Source: JAYQUR01 sp038133505
Lineage (GTDB): Bacteria; Pseudomonadota; Alphaproteobacteria; MPNO01; UBA830
Direction of reading: 5' to 3'
NCBI GenBank assembly: GCA_038133505.1
Contig: JAYPTI010000006.1
Span: 1 to 48,211, forward strand
DNA: 48,211 nt
Part shown: positions 24,610 to 32,461 of the stretch, in pieces
Layout: every line of letters starts with the position of its first letter
How positions within the stretch are numbered: position 1 is the first letter of the stretch
Position numbers and translations under genes: made by a program
The notes under the pieces: generated by a model
Told to the model about the DNA's origin: nothing
Seen by the model: the letters and a program-made list of their open reading frames with translations, nothing else
Databases searched by the model: none

Positions 24610-25815
24610 ATGGCAGACGGAACGTCGAAGACGGTGCCGGAAGAGACGGCCCAGGAAGTACTGGTCGAAAAGGCCAGGGGCATGATCGACCGGTTCAGGT
24701 CGCGCGCTCACGAAGCGGAACGGAACCGGCATCTTCATCGCGAGACCTTCGAGGAGATGCGCGACGCGGGCTTCTACCGCGTGCAGATGCCGGCGCGCTA
24801 CAGCGGTTTCGAGATGAGCCACCGGGGTATGCTCGACATCTGCGCCGAACTGGGGCGCGGCTGCGGCTCTGCCGCATGGATATTCTCCAATCTGGCAGCG
24901 CAGAACGGCATCGTCTCGATGGCCTGCCGGGAACTTCAGGACGAAGTGTGGGGCGACGATCACGATGTCTGCACCGCATCGTCCTTCCCGGCGAAAGGCG
25001 GCAAGGTTCGCCGCGTCGACGGCGGCATCGTCGCGAACGGCGTCTGGAGTTTCGCCTCCGGCGTCGATTTCGCCGACTGGAACAACCTGCAGGTGTTCGT
25101 TCCGCCCGCGAGCGGCGAGGGGCCGCCGGAGCACCGCATGGCGCTAGTTCCCAAGTCCGACTACACCGTCATCGACGACTGGTATTCGCCCGGCCTCGCG
25201 GCGACCGGCTCGCGCTCCATCTCCCTAGAGGAGGTCTTCATCCCAGAGCACCGGACGTTGAGCACCGCCGCCGCCCGGCGCGGCGAAACGATCGAGGCGT
25301 CGGAAAATTTCGGGCCCATCTTCCGCGTGCCGCCGATGTGCGGCGCGAACAAGATATTCTCCGGCCCCGTCATCGGGATGGCGCGCGGCGCGCTCGATGC
25401 CATGGAGCGCGATCTGTCCGCCCGGAACAATATCGGCGGCGCGCCGATGGCGAAGATGGCATCGGCGCAGCTCCGCGTCGCCGAGGCCGGCGCGTTGATC
25501 GAGGCGGCCTGGGCGCTGATGCAGCGGGACTGCGACACGGCGCTCGAGATCGGCCGGATCGGCCGGCTCACGACGCCCAACGACAGGGCGTTCTGGCGGC
25601 GGAACAATGCCTATGCCGGGGTTATGTGCATCCGGGCGGTGGATATTCTTCATCCGCTGATCGGCGCGCGCGGGCTGTTGCCCGAGAGCGATTTCCTGCG
25701 CAGCTATCGCGACATTCACGCCGCGACCATGCAGATCAACATGGCGTGGGATCGGCAGGCGATCACGGCGGGCGAAATCCAGCTGGGTCTCGAGCCGAGC
25801 GATCCCAGGGCCTGA
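24610..25815 (+). CDS. HsaA/HpaB-like flavin-dependent monooxygenase (acyl-CoA dehydrogenase fold)
   Basis: The 401-residue protein resembles the oxygenase subunit of two-component group D flavin monooxygenases such as HsaA: CGSAAWIFSN, ELQDEVWGDD, NGVWSFASGVDFADWNN and DWYSPGLAATGSRSI occupy the positions I recall in HsaA. These enzymes hydroxylate phenols using reduced flavin from a separate reductase. No reductase gene is adjacent. The start at ATG 24610 is chosen because upstream sequence belongs to the transporter. It is followed by a canonical UbiD gene 40 bases on, suggesting hydroxylation coupled to decarboxylation. A true acyl-CoA dehydrogenase is less likely. Confidence 0.85.
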   Translation: MADGTSKTVPEETAQEVLVEKARGMIDRFRSRAHEAERNRHLHRETFEEMRDAGFYRVQMPARYSGFEMSHRGMLDICAELGRGCGSAAWIFSNLAAQNGIVSMACRELQDEVWGDDHDVCTASSFPAKGGKVRRVDGGIVANGVWSFASGVDFADWNNLQVFVPPASGEGPPEHRMALVPKSDYTVIDDWYSPGLAATGSRSISLEEVFIPEHRTLSTAAARRGETIEASENFGPIFRVPPMCGANKIFSGPVIGMARGALDAMERDLSARNNIGGAPMAKMASAQLRVAEAGALIEAAWALMQRDCDTALEIGRIGRLTTPNDRAFWRRNNAYAGVMCIRAVDILHPLIGARGLLPESDFLRSYRDIHAATMQINMAWDRQAITAGEIQLGLEPSDPRA

Positions 25816-25855
25816 GGGCGGCGGCCCATCCTCCAAACGAACGTCGGGAAGCAGA

Positions 25856-27301
25856 ATGGCGCATGACGACATCCGCGATTTTCTCGCGGTTCTGCAGCAG
25901 CGGGGATTGCTCCGGCGCGTAACGGTACCGGTTACCTCGGCCGAAGATATCGGCTGTCTCGTGAAATGGGGCTTTCAGGCGCTCGCGGAGAAGGACCGGT
26001 TCGGTTTTCTCTTCGACAATGTCGACGGCGGCACGATTCCCGTGGCCACCGGCGCGTTGGGCGCATCGATCGAGGCCTATGCGGTCGGCCTCGGGGTCGA
26101 GCCGGCCGAGATCAACGCCAAATGGGAACACGCGCTTTGCAATCCCGTCGCGCCGGTTCTGGTCGATGCCGCGCCCTGCCACGAAGTCGTGCTCGAAGGC
26201 GGCGACGTCGACCTCGGGGCGCTGCCGATCCCCGTCTGGACGCCCGGCAAGGATGCCGGCCGCTACGTCACCGCGATCGTCGTGACGCGCGATGCCGACA
26301 GCGGAACGCAGAACTACGGCGTCTACAGGACGCAGATCCTCGGCCCCGATCGCATGGTCAGCAATCTGAGTCCCGGACGGCAGGGCACGCGGTGCGTCCA
26401 GTCGTGGCATGCCCGCGGCGAGCCCGCCCCGTTCGCCTTGGTCATCGGTGCCGAACCCGCCATGTATTATGCGTCGGTCACCACATTGCCGTTCTCGGTG
26501 GACGAAGCGACCCTGGCCGGCGGTCTGAAGCAGGAAGCGCTGGAAGTCGTGCGCGGACGTACCGTCGAGCTCGATATCCCGGCGCACACAGAGATCGTCA
26601 TCGAAGGCTTCGTCCATCCCGGGGAGGTCGCGGAAGAAGGGCCGTTCGGCGAATTCGCTGGCTATATGGGCCCGACCGGCGACCGCCCGGTCGTTCGGGT
26701 GACCGCCATCACGCACCGTACAGATCCCATCTTCTACGGCCTCGCCAGCCAGATGCCGCCGAGCGAGAGCACGACGATGCAGAGCCTGACCAACGCAGGC
26801 CAGCTCTGGAAGGTCCTGCGCCACGATCTCGGCGAAGCGGCCGTGACCGACGTCGTGATCGACAAGACCTTCGGCGGCCTTTTGGCCCATGCCGTCGTCG
26901 CGGTCCGGCCTGGGCAGCCCGGCGTCGGCAAGCGGATCGGACGTCTCGTTGCCGACATTTCGCCGTGCAAGCGCGTCACCGTCGTCGACGACGACATCGA
27001 CATCCGGGACCGGGAGCATCTCGATTGGGTGCTGAACTCGCACTACGATCCGGCACGCGATACCGTGATCATCGACGACGTTTTCGTCCCGATGCACATG
27101 GATCCCTCCGTCCGTATCCGGGGCGGCAGCACCGATCCGGGGAGCAAGGTCGTCGTCGACGCCACCCGGTCGCACGATCCGGGCGATTTCTCGATTCCCG
27201 ACCGAGAGCGGATGGAAAAGGCGCTCGAAATATGGCTCCGCGGGGATCTGCCCGAACTGGAAGTGCCCCGGCGCCTCGATTTTCGACTCGATCGAGCCTG
27301 A
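25856..27301 (+). CDS. UbiD family (de)carboxylase with intact catalytic triad (UbiD-1)
   Basis: The 481-residue protein has the prenyl-FMN decarboxylase features: NYGVYR with Arg158, and EGPFGEFAGY with Glu261 and Glu266, corresponding to Arg173, Glu277 and Glu282 of Aspergillus Fdc1. Asn153 five residues before the arginine and Glu250 (EIVIEG) match metal ligand positions. The family reversibly decarboxylates unsaturated or aromatic carboxylic acids. The gene is last in a unit with the transporter and HsaA-like monooxygenase. The substrate is unknown; hydroxybenzoate- or heteroaryl-acid decarboxylation fits the neighbours. Confidence 0.93.
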   Translation: MAHDDIRDFLAVLQQRGLLRRVTVPVTSAEDIGCLVKWGFQALAEKDRFGFLFDNVDGGTIPVATGALGASIEAYAVGLGVEPAEINAKWEHALCNPVAPVLVDAAPCHEVVLEGGDVDLGALPIPVWTPGKDAGRYVTAIVVTRDADSGTQNYGVYRTQILGPDRMVSNLSPGRQGTRCVQSWHARGEPAPFALVIGAEPAMYYASVTTLPFSVDEATLAGGLKQEALEVVRGRTVELDIPAHTEIVIEGFVHPGEVAEEGPFGEFAGYMGPTGDRPVVRVTAITHRTDPIFYGLASQMPPSESTTMQSLTNAGQLWKVLRHDLGEAAVTDVVIDKTFGGLLAHAVVAVRPGQPGVGKRIGRLVADISPCKRVTVVDDDIDIRDREHLDWVLNSHYDPARDTVIIDDVFVPMHMDPSVRIRGGSTDPGSKVVVDATRSHDPGDFSIPDRERMEKALEIWLRGDLPELEVPRRLDFRLDRA

Positions 27302-27379
27302 CGCTCAATCCTGGAAATACACGCGTAGATTGTCGCCACCAGCCCGGAAAACGGCGGAAACCGGATAGTTTCCGGTGTC

Positions 27380-27402
27380 GCGAATTTTTACAGTTTATTC
27401 GC
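27380..27402 (+). other. Short inverted repeat after UbiD-1
   Basis: GCGAAT (27380-27385) and ATTCGC (27397-27402) form a 6-bp stem with an 11-base T-rich loop in an AT-rich stretch between UbiD-1 and the next gene. It could be a weak terminator or an operator. Confidence 0.3.
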
Positions 27403-27430
27403 AAATCTATTTGAAAATGCGTGATTAACC

Positions 27431-27519
27431 ATGAATATCGTGAGCGCGACTATTGAGGTCGACCAGATCGAGCTTCGATTTTCGGGAGGATAATGACTCC
27501 CTGTATCGGATACCGATGA
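27431..27519 (+). other. Two chained mini-frames ahead of the unknown gene at 27516
   Basis: A 20-codon frame starts at ATG 27431 and stops at TAA 27491-27493. It overlaps, as TAATG, an 8-codon frame (ATG 27493, peptide MTPCIGYR) whose TGA at 27517-27519 overlaps the ATG 27516 of the next gene as ATGA. GGGAGGA at 27484-27490 is the only good ribosome binding site here and lies before the 8-codon frame rather than before ATG 27516. Translational coupling through the mini-frame is inferred; whether the peptides are made is unknown. Confidence 0.35.
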
Positions 27520-28574
27520 AAATCGTGCCGATCCAAACGCCCGAACTGAACCGAGGGCGCATGATAAAGAACTCGGCGCTCGACCCCGCTCTCGAGCTGT
27601 TCCGGAGCAACGAAACCGGCTTCGGTCAGATCATGATCGACGAACTGGACGCCGAGCGCGGCCACCACATGTTCGGCTGGCCGTTGCATCGGCTTCACCC
27701 CGACCTCGAAATACTGCGCAAGCTCGCGCGCCTTACGGCCTACGACGTCTACACGCTCAGAATCCAGTTCCGCGATCTCGGGATCGAGCCTTCCTACGTC
27801 GACTATCTGCGTCTGTCGCCGGAAAAGAAGAAATCCCTCCACATGTATATGCGGGTTTTCACGCTCCCCCTGATCGACCTGGTGTACGGCGAAGGCGATA
27901 CCCAGGCCCAGAAGACCGACAACGTGATCGATCTCTTCCGGCATCCGGATACCCGGGTTGCGCGCGAGAACCTGTTCAAGCTCGCCCGCGGGCTGGGCGT
28001 GGACATCGGGGAAATCCCGCGTTTCCTCGAAGACTTTTCGGATATCTACCTGTCGCTGTCCTACTACCAGGAATACCTGGACGACCTGACGCCCAAGGTG
28101 ATCGACATGGTCGGCGAGCTCGGCGACATGTCGCAGAACTGGCAGCTGCGCCAGGACCCCTACACGATCGAGACGATCACGCGCGTCCAGTCGGAGATCA
28201 ACGACCTGCTGACGTCGGTCACGAGCCGGTTCGAGGCGTTCCGCCAGCATTCTGACGACATTTGGAACGACATCGATGCCAACAAGTTCAAGAGCACGAA
28301 GCGGATGGTGATCACCGCCCAGGAAACGGTCGGCGGCGTTCTGTGCGGGCTCGGCATCAAGCTGAACGCCTGGAAGGAGCGGTTCCCGACGAGCGACGCG
28401 GGCGGGCCGGTTGCGCGCTCCGAGATGATGTTCTCGGAAATCGTCCCCGGACTCGACAAGCTCGTCGCGCTGGAACGGTCCGGGCGCGAAGCGGCCGGAC
28501 AGGCGGTCAAGCGCGCTGAAGAGTCCTTTCTATCGAAAGCCCGATCCGCACAAGCCAGTCGTCGTGCCCGGTAG
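27516..28574 (+). CDS. Protein of unknown function, helical
   Basis: The 352-residue product starts MKIVPIQTPELNRGRMIKN; I do not recognise a family. It is soluble and largely helical, with no signal peptide or membrane segment. Notable stretches are HHMFGWPLHRLHPDLEILRKL, LARLTAYDVYTLRIQFRDLGI and a helix-rich second half with ITRVQSEINDLLTSVTSRF that looks like a coiled coil. The C-terminus is basic. A TTG at 27453 would add 21 residues but has no ribosome binding site. Its last 68 bases overlap the end of the convergent amidase gene. Similar length and composition suggest a conserved alphaproteobacterial hypothetical, but that is unverified. Confidence 0.75.
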   Translation: MKIVPIQTPELNRGRMIKNSALDPALELFRSNETGFGQIMIDELDAERGHHMFGWPLHRLHPDLEILRKLARLTAYDVYTLRIQFRDLGIEPSYVDYLRLSPEKKKSLHMYMRVFTLPLIDLVYGEGDTQAQKTDNVIDLFRHPDTRVARENLFKLARGLGVDIGEIPRFLEDFSDIYLSLSYYQEYLDDLTPKVIDMVGELGDMSQNWQLRQDPYTIETITRVQSEINDLLTSVTSRFEAFRQHSDDIWNDIDANKFKSTKRMVITAQETVGGVLCGLGIKLNAWKERFPTSDAGGPVARSEMMFSEIVPGLDKLVALERSGREAAGQAVKRAEESFLSKARSAQASRRAR

Positions 28575-29865
28575 CCGCCATCACCATTAGCCCGACGGGG
28601 CCGCTGCCCGGGGCGTGGCACGGGATGGAGAGCGCGCAGCTGTCCAGGAAGTTGCCGACCGTCGTGTTCCGGAGCATCAGGATGTTCGCCGCCGCATAGG
28701 CGTCGTCGTCGTTGTCCAGCAGATCGACCGGCGGCGCGACCGTCGCGCAGGTCGGCATCAGAAGCGCATCGAACGGAAGAGCCATCTCGGCGGCCCGTGC
28801 CTGGATGTCGCGCCGCAGATGCTGGCAATCGATCAGGTCCGCAGCCAGAAGCCGTTCGCCGCGGCGGATCCGGACCCAGACCCGCGGGTCGTACAGATCC
28901 TTCTTCTCGTCCATCATCTTGCGATGGTGGGCATATGCCTCGGCCGCGAGAATGCCGCCATACGGCATGGCGCCGGGAATTTCCTCGTACATCTGCGAGG
29001 GGACCTCGACGATTTGCGCGCCGGCCGCCGACAGCCGGTCGAGCGTCGCCTCGAAGGTGGCCGCGACATGGTCGTCGAGGTCTTCGAGCACGTAGTGCTG
29101 CGGTACGCCGAAACGGAGGTTCTCGATCGGTAGCGCTTTCGGAATGACCGGTGCGCGGTCGTCCATCACGGCATCCGTGACGATGCAGCAGGCGACGGTG
29201 GGAGCGAGCGGCCCGACGCTGTCGAGTGTCGACGACAGCGGATAGACGCCGTCGAGCGGGATGCGCCCCGTCGTGGTCTTGAAGCCGGTGATGCCGTTCA
29301 GCGCGGCCGGAATGCGAACCGACCCGCCCGTATCCGTGCCGATGCCGACAGCGCACATGCCGTCGGAAACCGAGACGCCCGCACCCGAGGACGACCCGCC
29401 CGGGATGCGCCCGGTTTCGCGGTCCCACGGGTTGCGCGGCGTGTCGAAATGGCAGTTCAACCCAAGGCCGGAATAGGCGAACTCGGTCAGGTTCGTGCGG
29501 CCGACGAGGACCGCGCCCGCTGCCCGCAGACGCGCGGTGACGATCGAATCTTTCGTCGCCGGCGGGGCATCGTCGTGCGCGCGCGAGCCCGCCCGGGTCT
29601 GCTGGCCCTGCTCGTCGAACAGGTCTTTCAGCGATACGGGAATGCCGGCGAGCGGAGAGGGAACGACCCCCTGCGCGCGCAGACTGTCCGACGCGTCTGC
29701 CGCGGCCAGGGCGGCTTCCTCATGTACGGCAAGGAAGACGCGGCCGCCTTCGCCGCCAGGGTCCTTGATGCGGGCGAGCGCCTGTTCGGTGAGCTCGCGG
29801 CTCGTCGTCTTGCCGCTCCAGAGCGCGGCCTGGATTTCGAGAACAGGCTTCAGCTTGAAGTCCAT
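28507..29865 (-). CDS. Amidase signature family hydrolase
   Basis: The 452-residue protein has the Ser-cisSer-Lys triad of the amidase signature family: Lys in PVSLKDLFD, the serine-rich GGSSSGAGVSV and GTDTGGSVRIPAAL. It hydrolyses C-N amide bonds; GatA-like and small-molecule amidases share this fold, but no gatB or gatC is nearby, so a catabolic amidase is likelier. The ATG at 29865 with GGAAA upstream is preferred to a TTG at 29883. It follows a cupin gene (75 bases) and a DUF2848 gene in the same direction. The 3' end overlaps the convergent unknown gene by 68 bases. Confidence 0.92.
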   Translation of the reverse strand: MDFKLKPVLEIQAALWSGKTTSRELTEQALARIKDPGGEGGRVFLAVHEEAALAAADASDSLRAQGVVPSPLAGIPVSLKDLFDEQGQQTRAGSRAHDDAPPATKDSIVTARLRAAGAVLVGRTNLTEFAYSGLGLNCHFDTPRNPWDRETGRIPGGSSSGAGVSVSDGMCAVGIGTDTGGSVRIPAALNGITGFKTTTGRIPLDGVYPLSSTLDSVGPLAPTVACCIVTDAVMDDRAPVIPKALPIENLRFGVPQHYVLEDLDDHVAATFEATLDRLSAAGAQIVEVPSQMYEEIPGAMPYGGILAAEAYAHHRKMMDEKKDLYDPRVWVRIRRGERLLAADLIDCQHLRRDIQARAAEMALPFDALLMPTCATVAPPVDLLDNDDDAYAAANILMLRNTTVGNFLDSCALSIPCHAPGSGPVGLMVMAATGHDDWLVRIGLSIERTLQRA

Positions 29866-29890
29866 CGGGTTTTCCAATCGCAAAGGACCG

Positions 29891-29913
29891 CCGCCCGGAC
29901 CGGTGCCGGGCGG
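29891..29913 (-). other. GC-rich hairpin between the cupin and amidase genes
   Basis: CCGCCCGG (29891-29898) and CCGGGCGG (29906-29913) form a perfect 8-bp stem with a 7-base loop in the 75-base gap between the two minus-strand genes. Without a T-run it is not a classical terminator; it may stabilise or partly attenuate the transcript. Confidence 0.4.
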
Positions 29914-29940
29914 GGCGGCCGTCGGGCGCAGCTTTGGCGC

Positions 29941-30324
29941 CTACTTGGTCTCGTCGTAGTAGTGGCTCTCGAGCAGCAGGCAGCCGGTCTCGGACTTGAA
30001 CGGGCCGTGCGGCGTTCCCGGCGGGCGGCAGGCATAGGTGTCCGGGCCGAAGCTGCGCCCGCCGTTGCCGTTCTCGTCGTTGCCGACGATCAGGTCGCCG
30101 CGAAGCTGATAGACTTCTTCCCAGTAATCGTGCGTGAAGGGCGCGGTCGTGTAGACGCCCGGCTCGAACTTCAGGAGACGCGTCCGGCAGCCCGATTTGT
30201 TGGTCTCGTCGAGCCCGCCGACGAGGATCTTCTGCTTGATGCCTTCCGGATACCCTTCCGGCACTTCCCATTCGCCGCCCATGTCGACGGCGAAGAATTC
30301 CTTGTGTTGCTTGTTGATCGGCAT
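29941..30324 (-). CDS. Small cupin-domain protein
   Basis: The 127-residue protein is a single cupin barrel, with PGVYTTAPFTHDYWEEVYQL providing a His and Glu as in cupin motif 1 and RPPGTPHGPF the His of motif 2. It resembles ChrR-type or small metabolite-binding cupins and may bind one metal. It could be an enzyme on a small acid or a sensor; neither can be told apart here. It is the middle gene of a DUF2848-cupin-amidase unit with 37 and 75 base gaps. Confidence 0.8.
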   Translation of the reverse strand: MPINKQHKEFFAVDMGGEWEVPEGYPEGIKQKILVGGLDETNKSGCRTRLLKFEPGVYTTAPFTHDYWEEVYQLRGDLIVGNDENGNGGRSFGPDTYACRPPGTPHGPFKSETGCLLLESHYYDETK

Positions 30325-30361
30325 GTTTGTCCCTTTCCTGTCTTGCGTATTCCGGGTTCCG

Positions 30362-31048
30362 TCAGGTCACGACGGGGAGCGGTGCGACGCCGTAGGCGTG
30401 CGTGATCTTCCGGCCGAGCACCGGATCCTCGATCTCGACCTCGAACCGGTCGGCGGGGCGGATGCCCCCGATGGCGGCCAGCGTGCCGCAATACATCGCC
30501 ATGCTGGCCGGCAGTTCCGTCTTGCCGTCGAGATAGAGCCCGATCAGTTCCTCCGGCGGGCGCATCGCCGTCACGCCGCCCTCCTGGTAGAGCTTGCGCT
30601 CGCCGTCCTCGGTCATCCAGGCCCGGAGCAGCAACTCGTCGAAATGATCCGCGACCTCGGCGTATCGCCAGACCGATGCGGAGACCGGCTTGGCGCACAT
30701 CTGCTTCGAGACCGGCACCGAATAGGTCTCGACCTCGCGGTCGGTATGGTCGGAGCCGATACCGATCAGCATGCCGTCGCCGGTGCCAATGAGGACGAAC
30801 TCGACCTCGCCGGACGAGGCGGTTCCGAGAAACTGGAGGTCCTCCGACGTCGTGAAGTTCTCCGCTCCGACGCGATAGAAGCACGGGACCGAGCTCGGCC
30901 TCGGCACGCCGACCTCTTCGAGTTCCTTGATATGCTTTTCGAGCGCTTCCACGTTGCGCCCCGTCCAGCCGGCGATGACGAGATCGTCGATCCGGACGTC
31001 CTGCCGGGTGCCCTCGGGCTCGATGGTGAATGTCAGCGTTGTCGGCAC
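30362..31048 (-). CDS. DUF2848 family protein (FAH-like)
   Basis: The 228-residue protein matches DUF2848, a family distantly related to fumarylacetoacetate hydrolase: FTIEPEGTRQDVRIDDLVIAG at the start, then IAGWTGRN, GTASSGEVEFVL, GIGSDHTDREVETYSVPVSK and DRFEVEIEDPVLGRKI. The start is GTG 31048 with AGGGGACAGGG upstream; longer upstream frame runs through the divergent transporter and is spurious. It leads the amidase unit, and the three proteins may process an amide-bearing ring-opened product. The family has no firm biochemical function. Confidence 0.83.
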   Translation of the reverse strand: MPTTLTFTIEPEGTRQDVRIDDLVIAGWTGRNVEALEKHIKELEEVGVPRPSSVPCFYRVGAENFTTSEDLQFLGTASSGEVEFVLIGTGDGMLIGIGSDHTDREVETYSVPVSKQMCAKPVSASVWRYAEVADHFDELLLRAWMTEDGERKLYQEGGVTAMRPPEELIGLYLDGKTELPASMAMYCGTLAAIGGIRPADRFEVEIEDPVLGRKITHAYGVAPLPVVT

Positions 31049-31189
31049 GCCCTGTCCCCTGTTTTTGAAGGCCGTCAACCTAGCGCCGCCCCCGATGCGA
31101 GGCAATAACCAGGCGCGGGCGGGACTGCCCATTCGGCGCATATCTGATAATGTCTCCCGGCTGCCGCAAGAGCAGTGATGGGGAAGAAG

Positions 31190-32461
31190 ATGGCAGCGAC
31201 AGGAACCGACACCGGCGAGGCGGCCGGCCCGCCGACGGGGGCGAAAGTCATTCTCGTGGTCTTTCTGCCGTTCGGCTGCGGCTACTACCTGTCCTACCTG
31301 TTCCGCACCGTAAACGCCGTGCTCTCCGAAAACCTGACGCGTGAGCTGGGGATCGGGCCGGCCGATCTCGGGCTGCTGACCAGCATCTACCTGATCGCAT
31401 TCGCCTCGTCGCAGGTGCCGCTCGGCGTCGCGCTCGACCGGTACGGGCCGCGCAAGCTGAATGCGTTCCTGCTGCTGTTCGCGGCAGCCGGCGCGGCGCT
31501 GTTCGCCTTCGCGGAGAGTTACTGGCTGCTGCTGGCGGGGCGGGCGTTGATCGGCTTCGGAGTCTCGGCGGCGCTGATGGGCGCCTTCAAGGCGAACGCG
31601 ATCTGGTTCCCCGCCGACCGTATTCCCCTGATGAACAACCTGATCGGTGCGTTCGGCGCGGTCGGCGCGATCTCGGCGACACGACCGGTCGAGATGCTGC
31701 TGCATGTCGCGACATGGCGCGACGTCTTTGCGGGCCTCGCGGTCCTGACCGTCGTCGTCTCGCTGCTGATCCTGATCGCCGTGCCCGAGAAGAAGGAGGC
31801 CGTGCAGAAAGACGAAAGCTTCGGCAGACAGCTCGTCGGATACGGCGAGGTGATCCGAGACGCTTTCTTCTGGCGCGTCAGCCTGATTTACGCGTTCTCC
31901 TATACCGCGTTCGTCTCGTACCAGACGCTGTGGGCGGACCCATGGCTCCGCGATGTCGCCGGGCTCGAGCAGACGGAGCGTGCGAACTATCTGTTCGCGA
32001 TCCAGGTGGGTTTTCTGATCGGGTTGCTCTCGACCGGCATGATCGCCGACTGGCTGCGCCGGACGCGGGTGCAGGCGGTTCACGTCTTCGGCGCGGGCAT
32101 GCTGCTGCTCATGGGGCTCCAGATTCTGCTCGCGCTCGGCGTCACGACGGCGCTGACGGCGATCTGGGGGCTGTTCGGAATCGTGTCGTCCGCGACCTAT
32201 CTCGCCTACGCGGCGCAGACCTCGCATTTCCCCGCCGCATTGACGGGCCGCGCGATAACGGCGATGAACTTCTTCCTGTTCGTGCTCGCATTCATCTGCC
32301 AGTGGGGGATCGGCGGCGTGATCGAAGCGTTTCCGCGCACCGCGTCCGGCGGCTATCCGGTCGAGGCGCATGCCACCGCGTTGTGGATGATGATCGGCCT
32401 GCAGGCCGCCTGTTACCTGTATTTCGCAAGCCCGGTCCTGCGGAGGCGCCGGCATGGCTGA
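31190..32461 (+). CDS. MFS transporter, first of a tandem pair
   Basis: About 423 residues with twelve membrane segments. The MFS loop motif LDRYGPRKLNAF lies between segments 2 and 3. The N-terminal region FLPFGCGYYLSYLFRTVNAV is nearly matched in the next gene, so the two are paralogues. ATG 31190 follows GGGGAAG; GTG 31175 and ATG 31178 are alternatives. It is divergent from the DUF2848 gene and leads a six-gene operon. The substrate is unknown; similar MFS proteins carry organic acids. Confidence 0.88.
   Translation: MAATGTDTGEAAGPPTGAKVILVVFLPFGCGYYLSYLFRTVNAVLSENLTRELGIGPADLGLLTSIYLIAFASSQVPLGVALDRYGPRKLNAFLLLFAAAGAALFAFAESYWLLLAGRALIGFGVSAALMGAFKANAIWFPADRIPLMNNLIGAFGAVGAISATRPVEMLLHVATWRDVFAGLAVLTVVVSLLILIAVPEKKEAVQKDESFGRQLVGYGEVIRDAFFWRVSLIYAFSYTAFVSYQTLWADPWLRDVAGLEQTERANYLFAIQVGFLIGLLSTGMIADWLRRTRVQAVHVFGAGMLLLMGLQILLALGVTTALTAIWGLFGIVSSATYLAYAAQTSHFPAALTGRAITAMNFFLFVLAFICQWGIGGVIEAFPRTASGGYPVEAHATALWMMIGLQAACYLYFASPVLRRRRHG

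Noticed and set aside
31049..32455. Long minus-strand extension of the DUF2848 frame
   Set aside because: Arginine/Glu-rich translation antisense to the MFS gene, typical of a GC-rich shadow frame.
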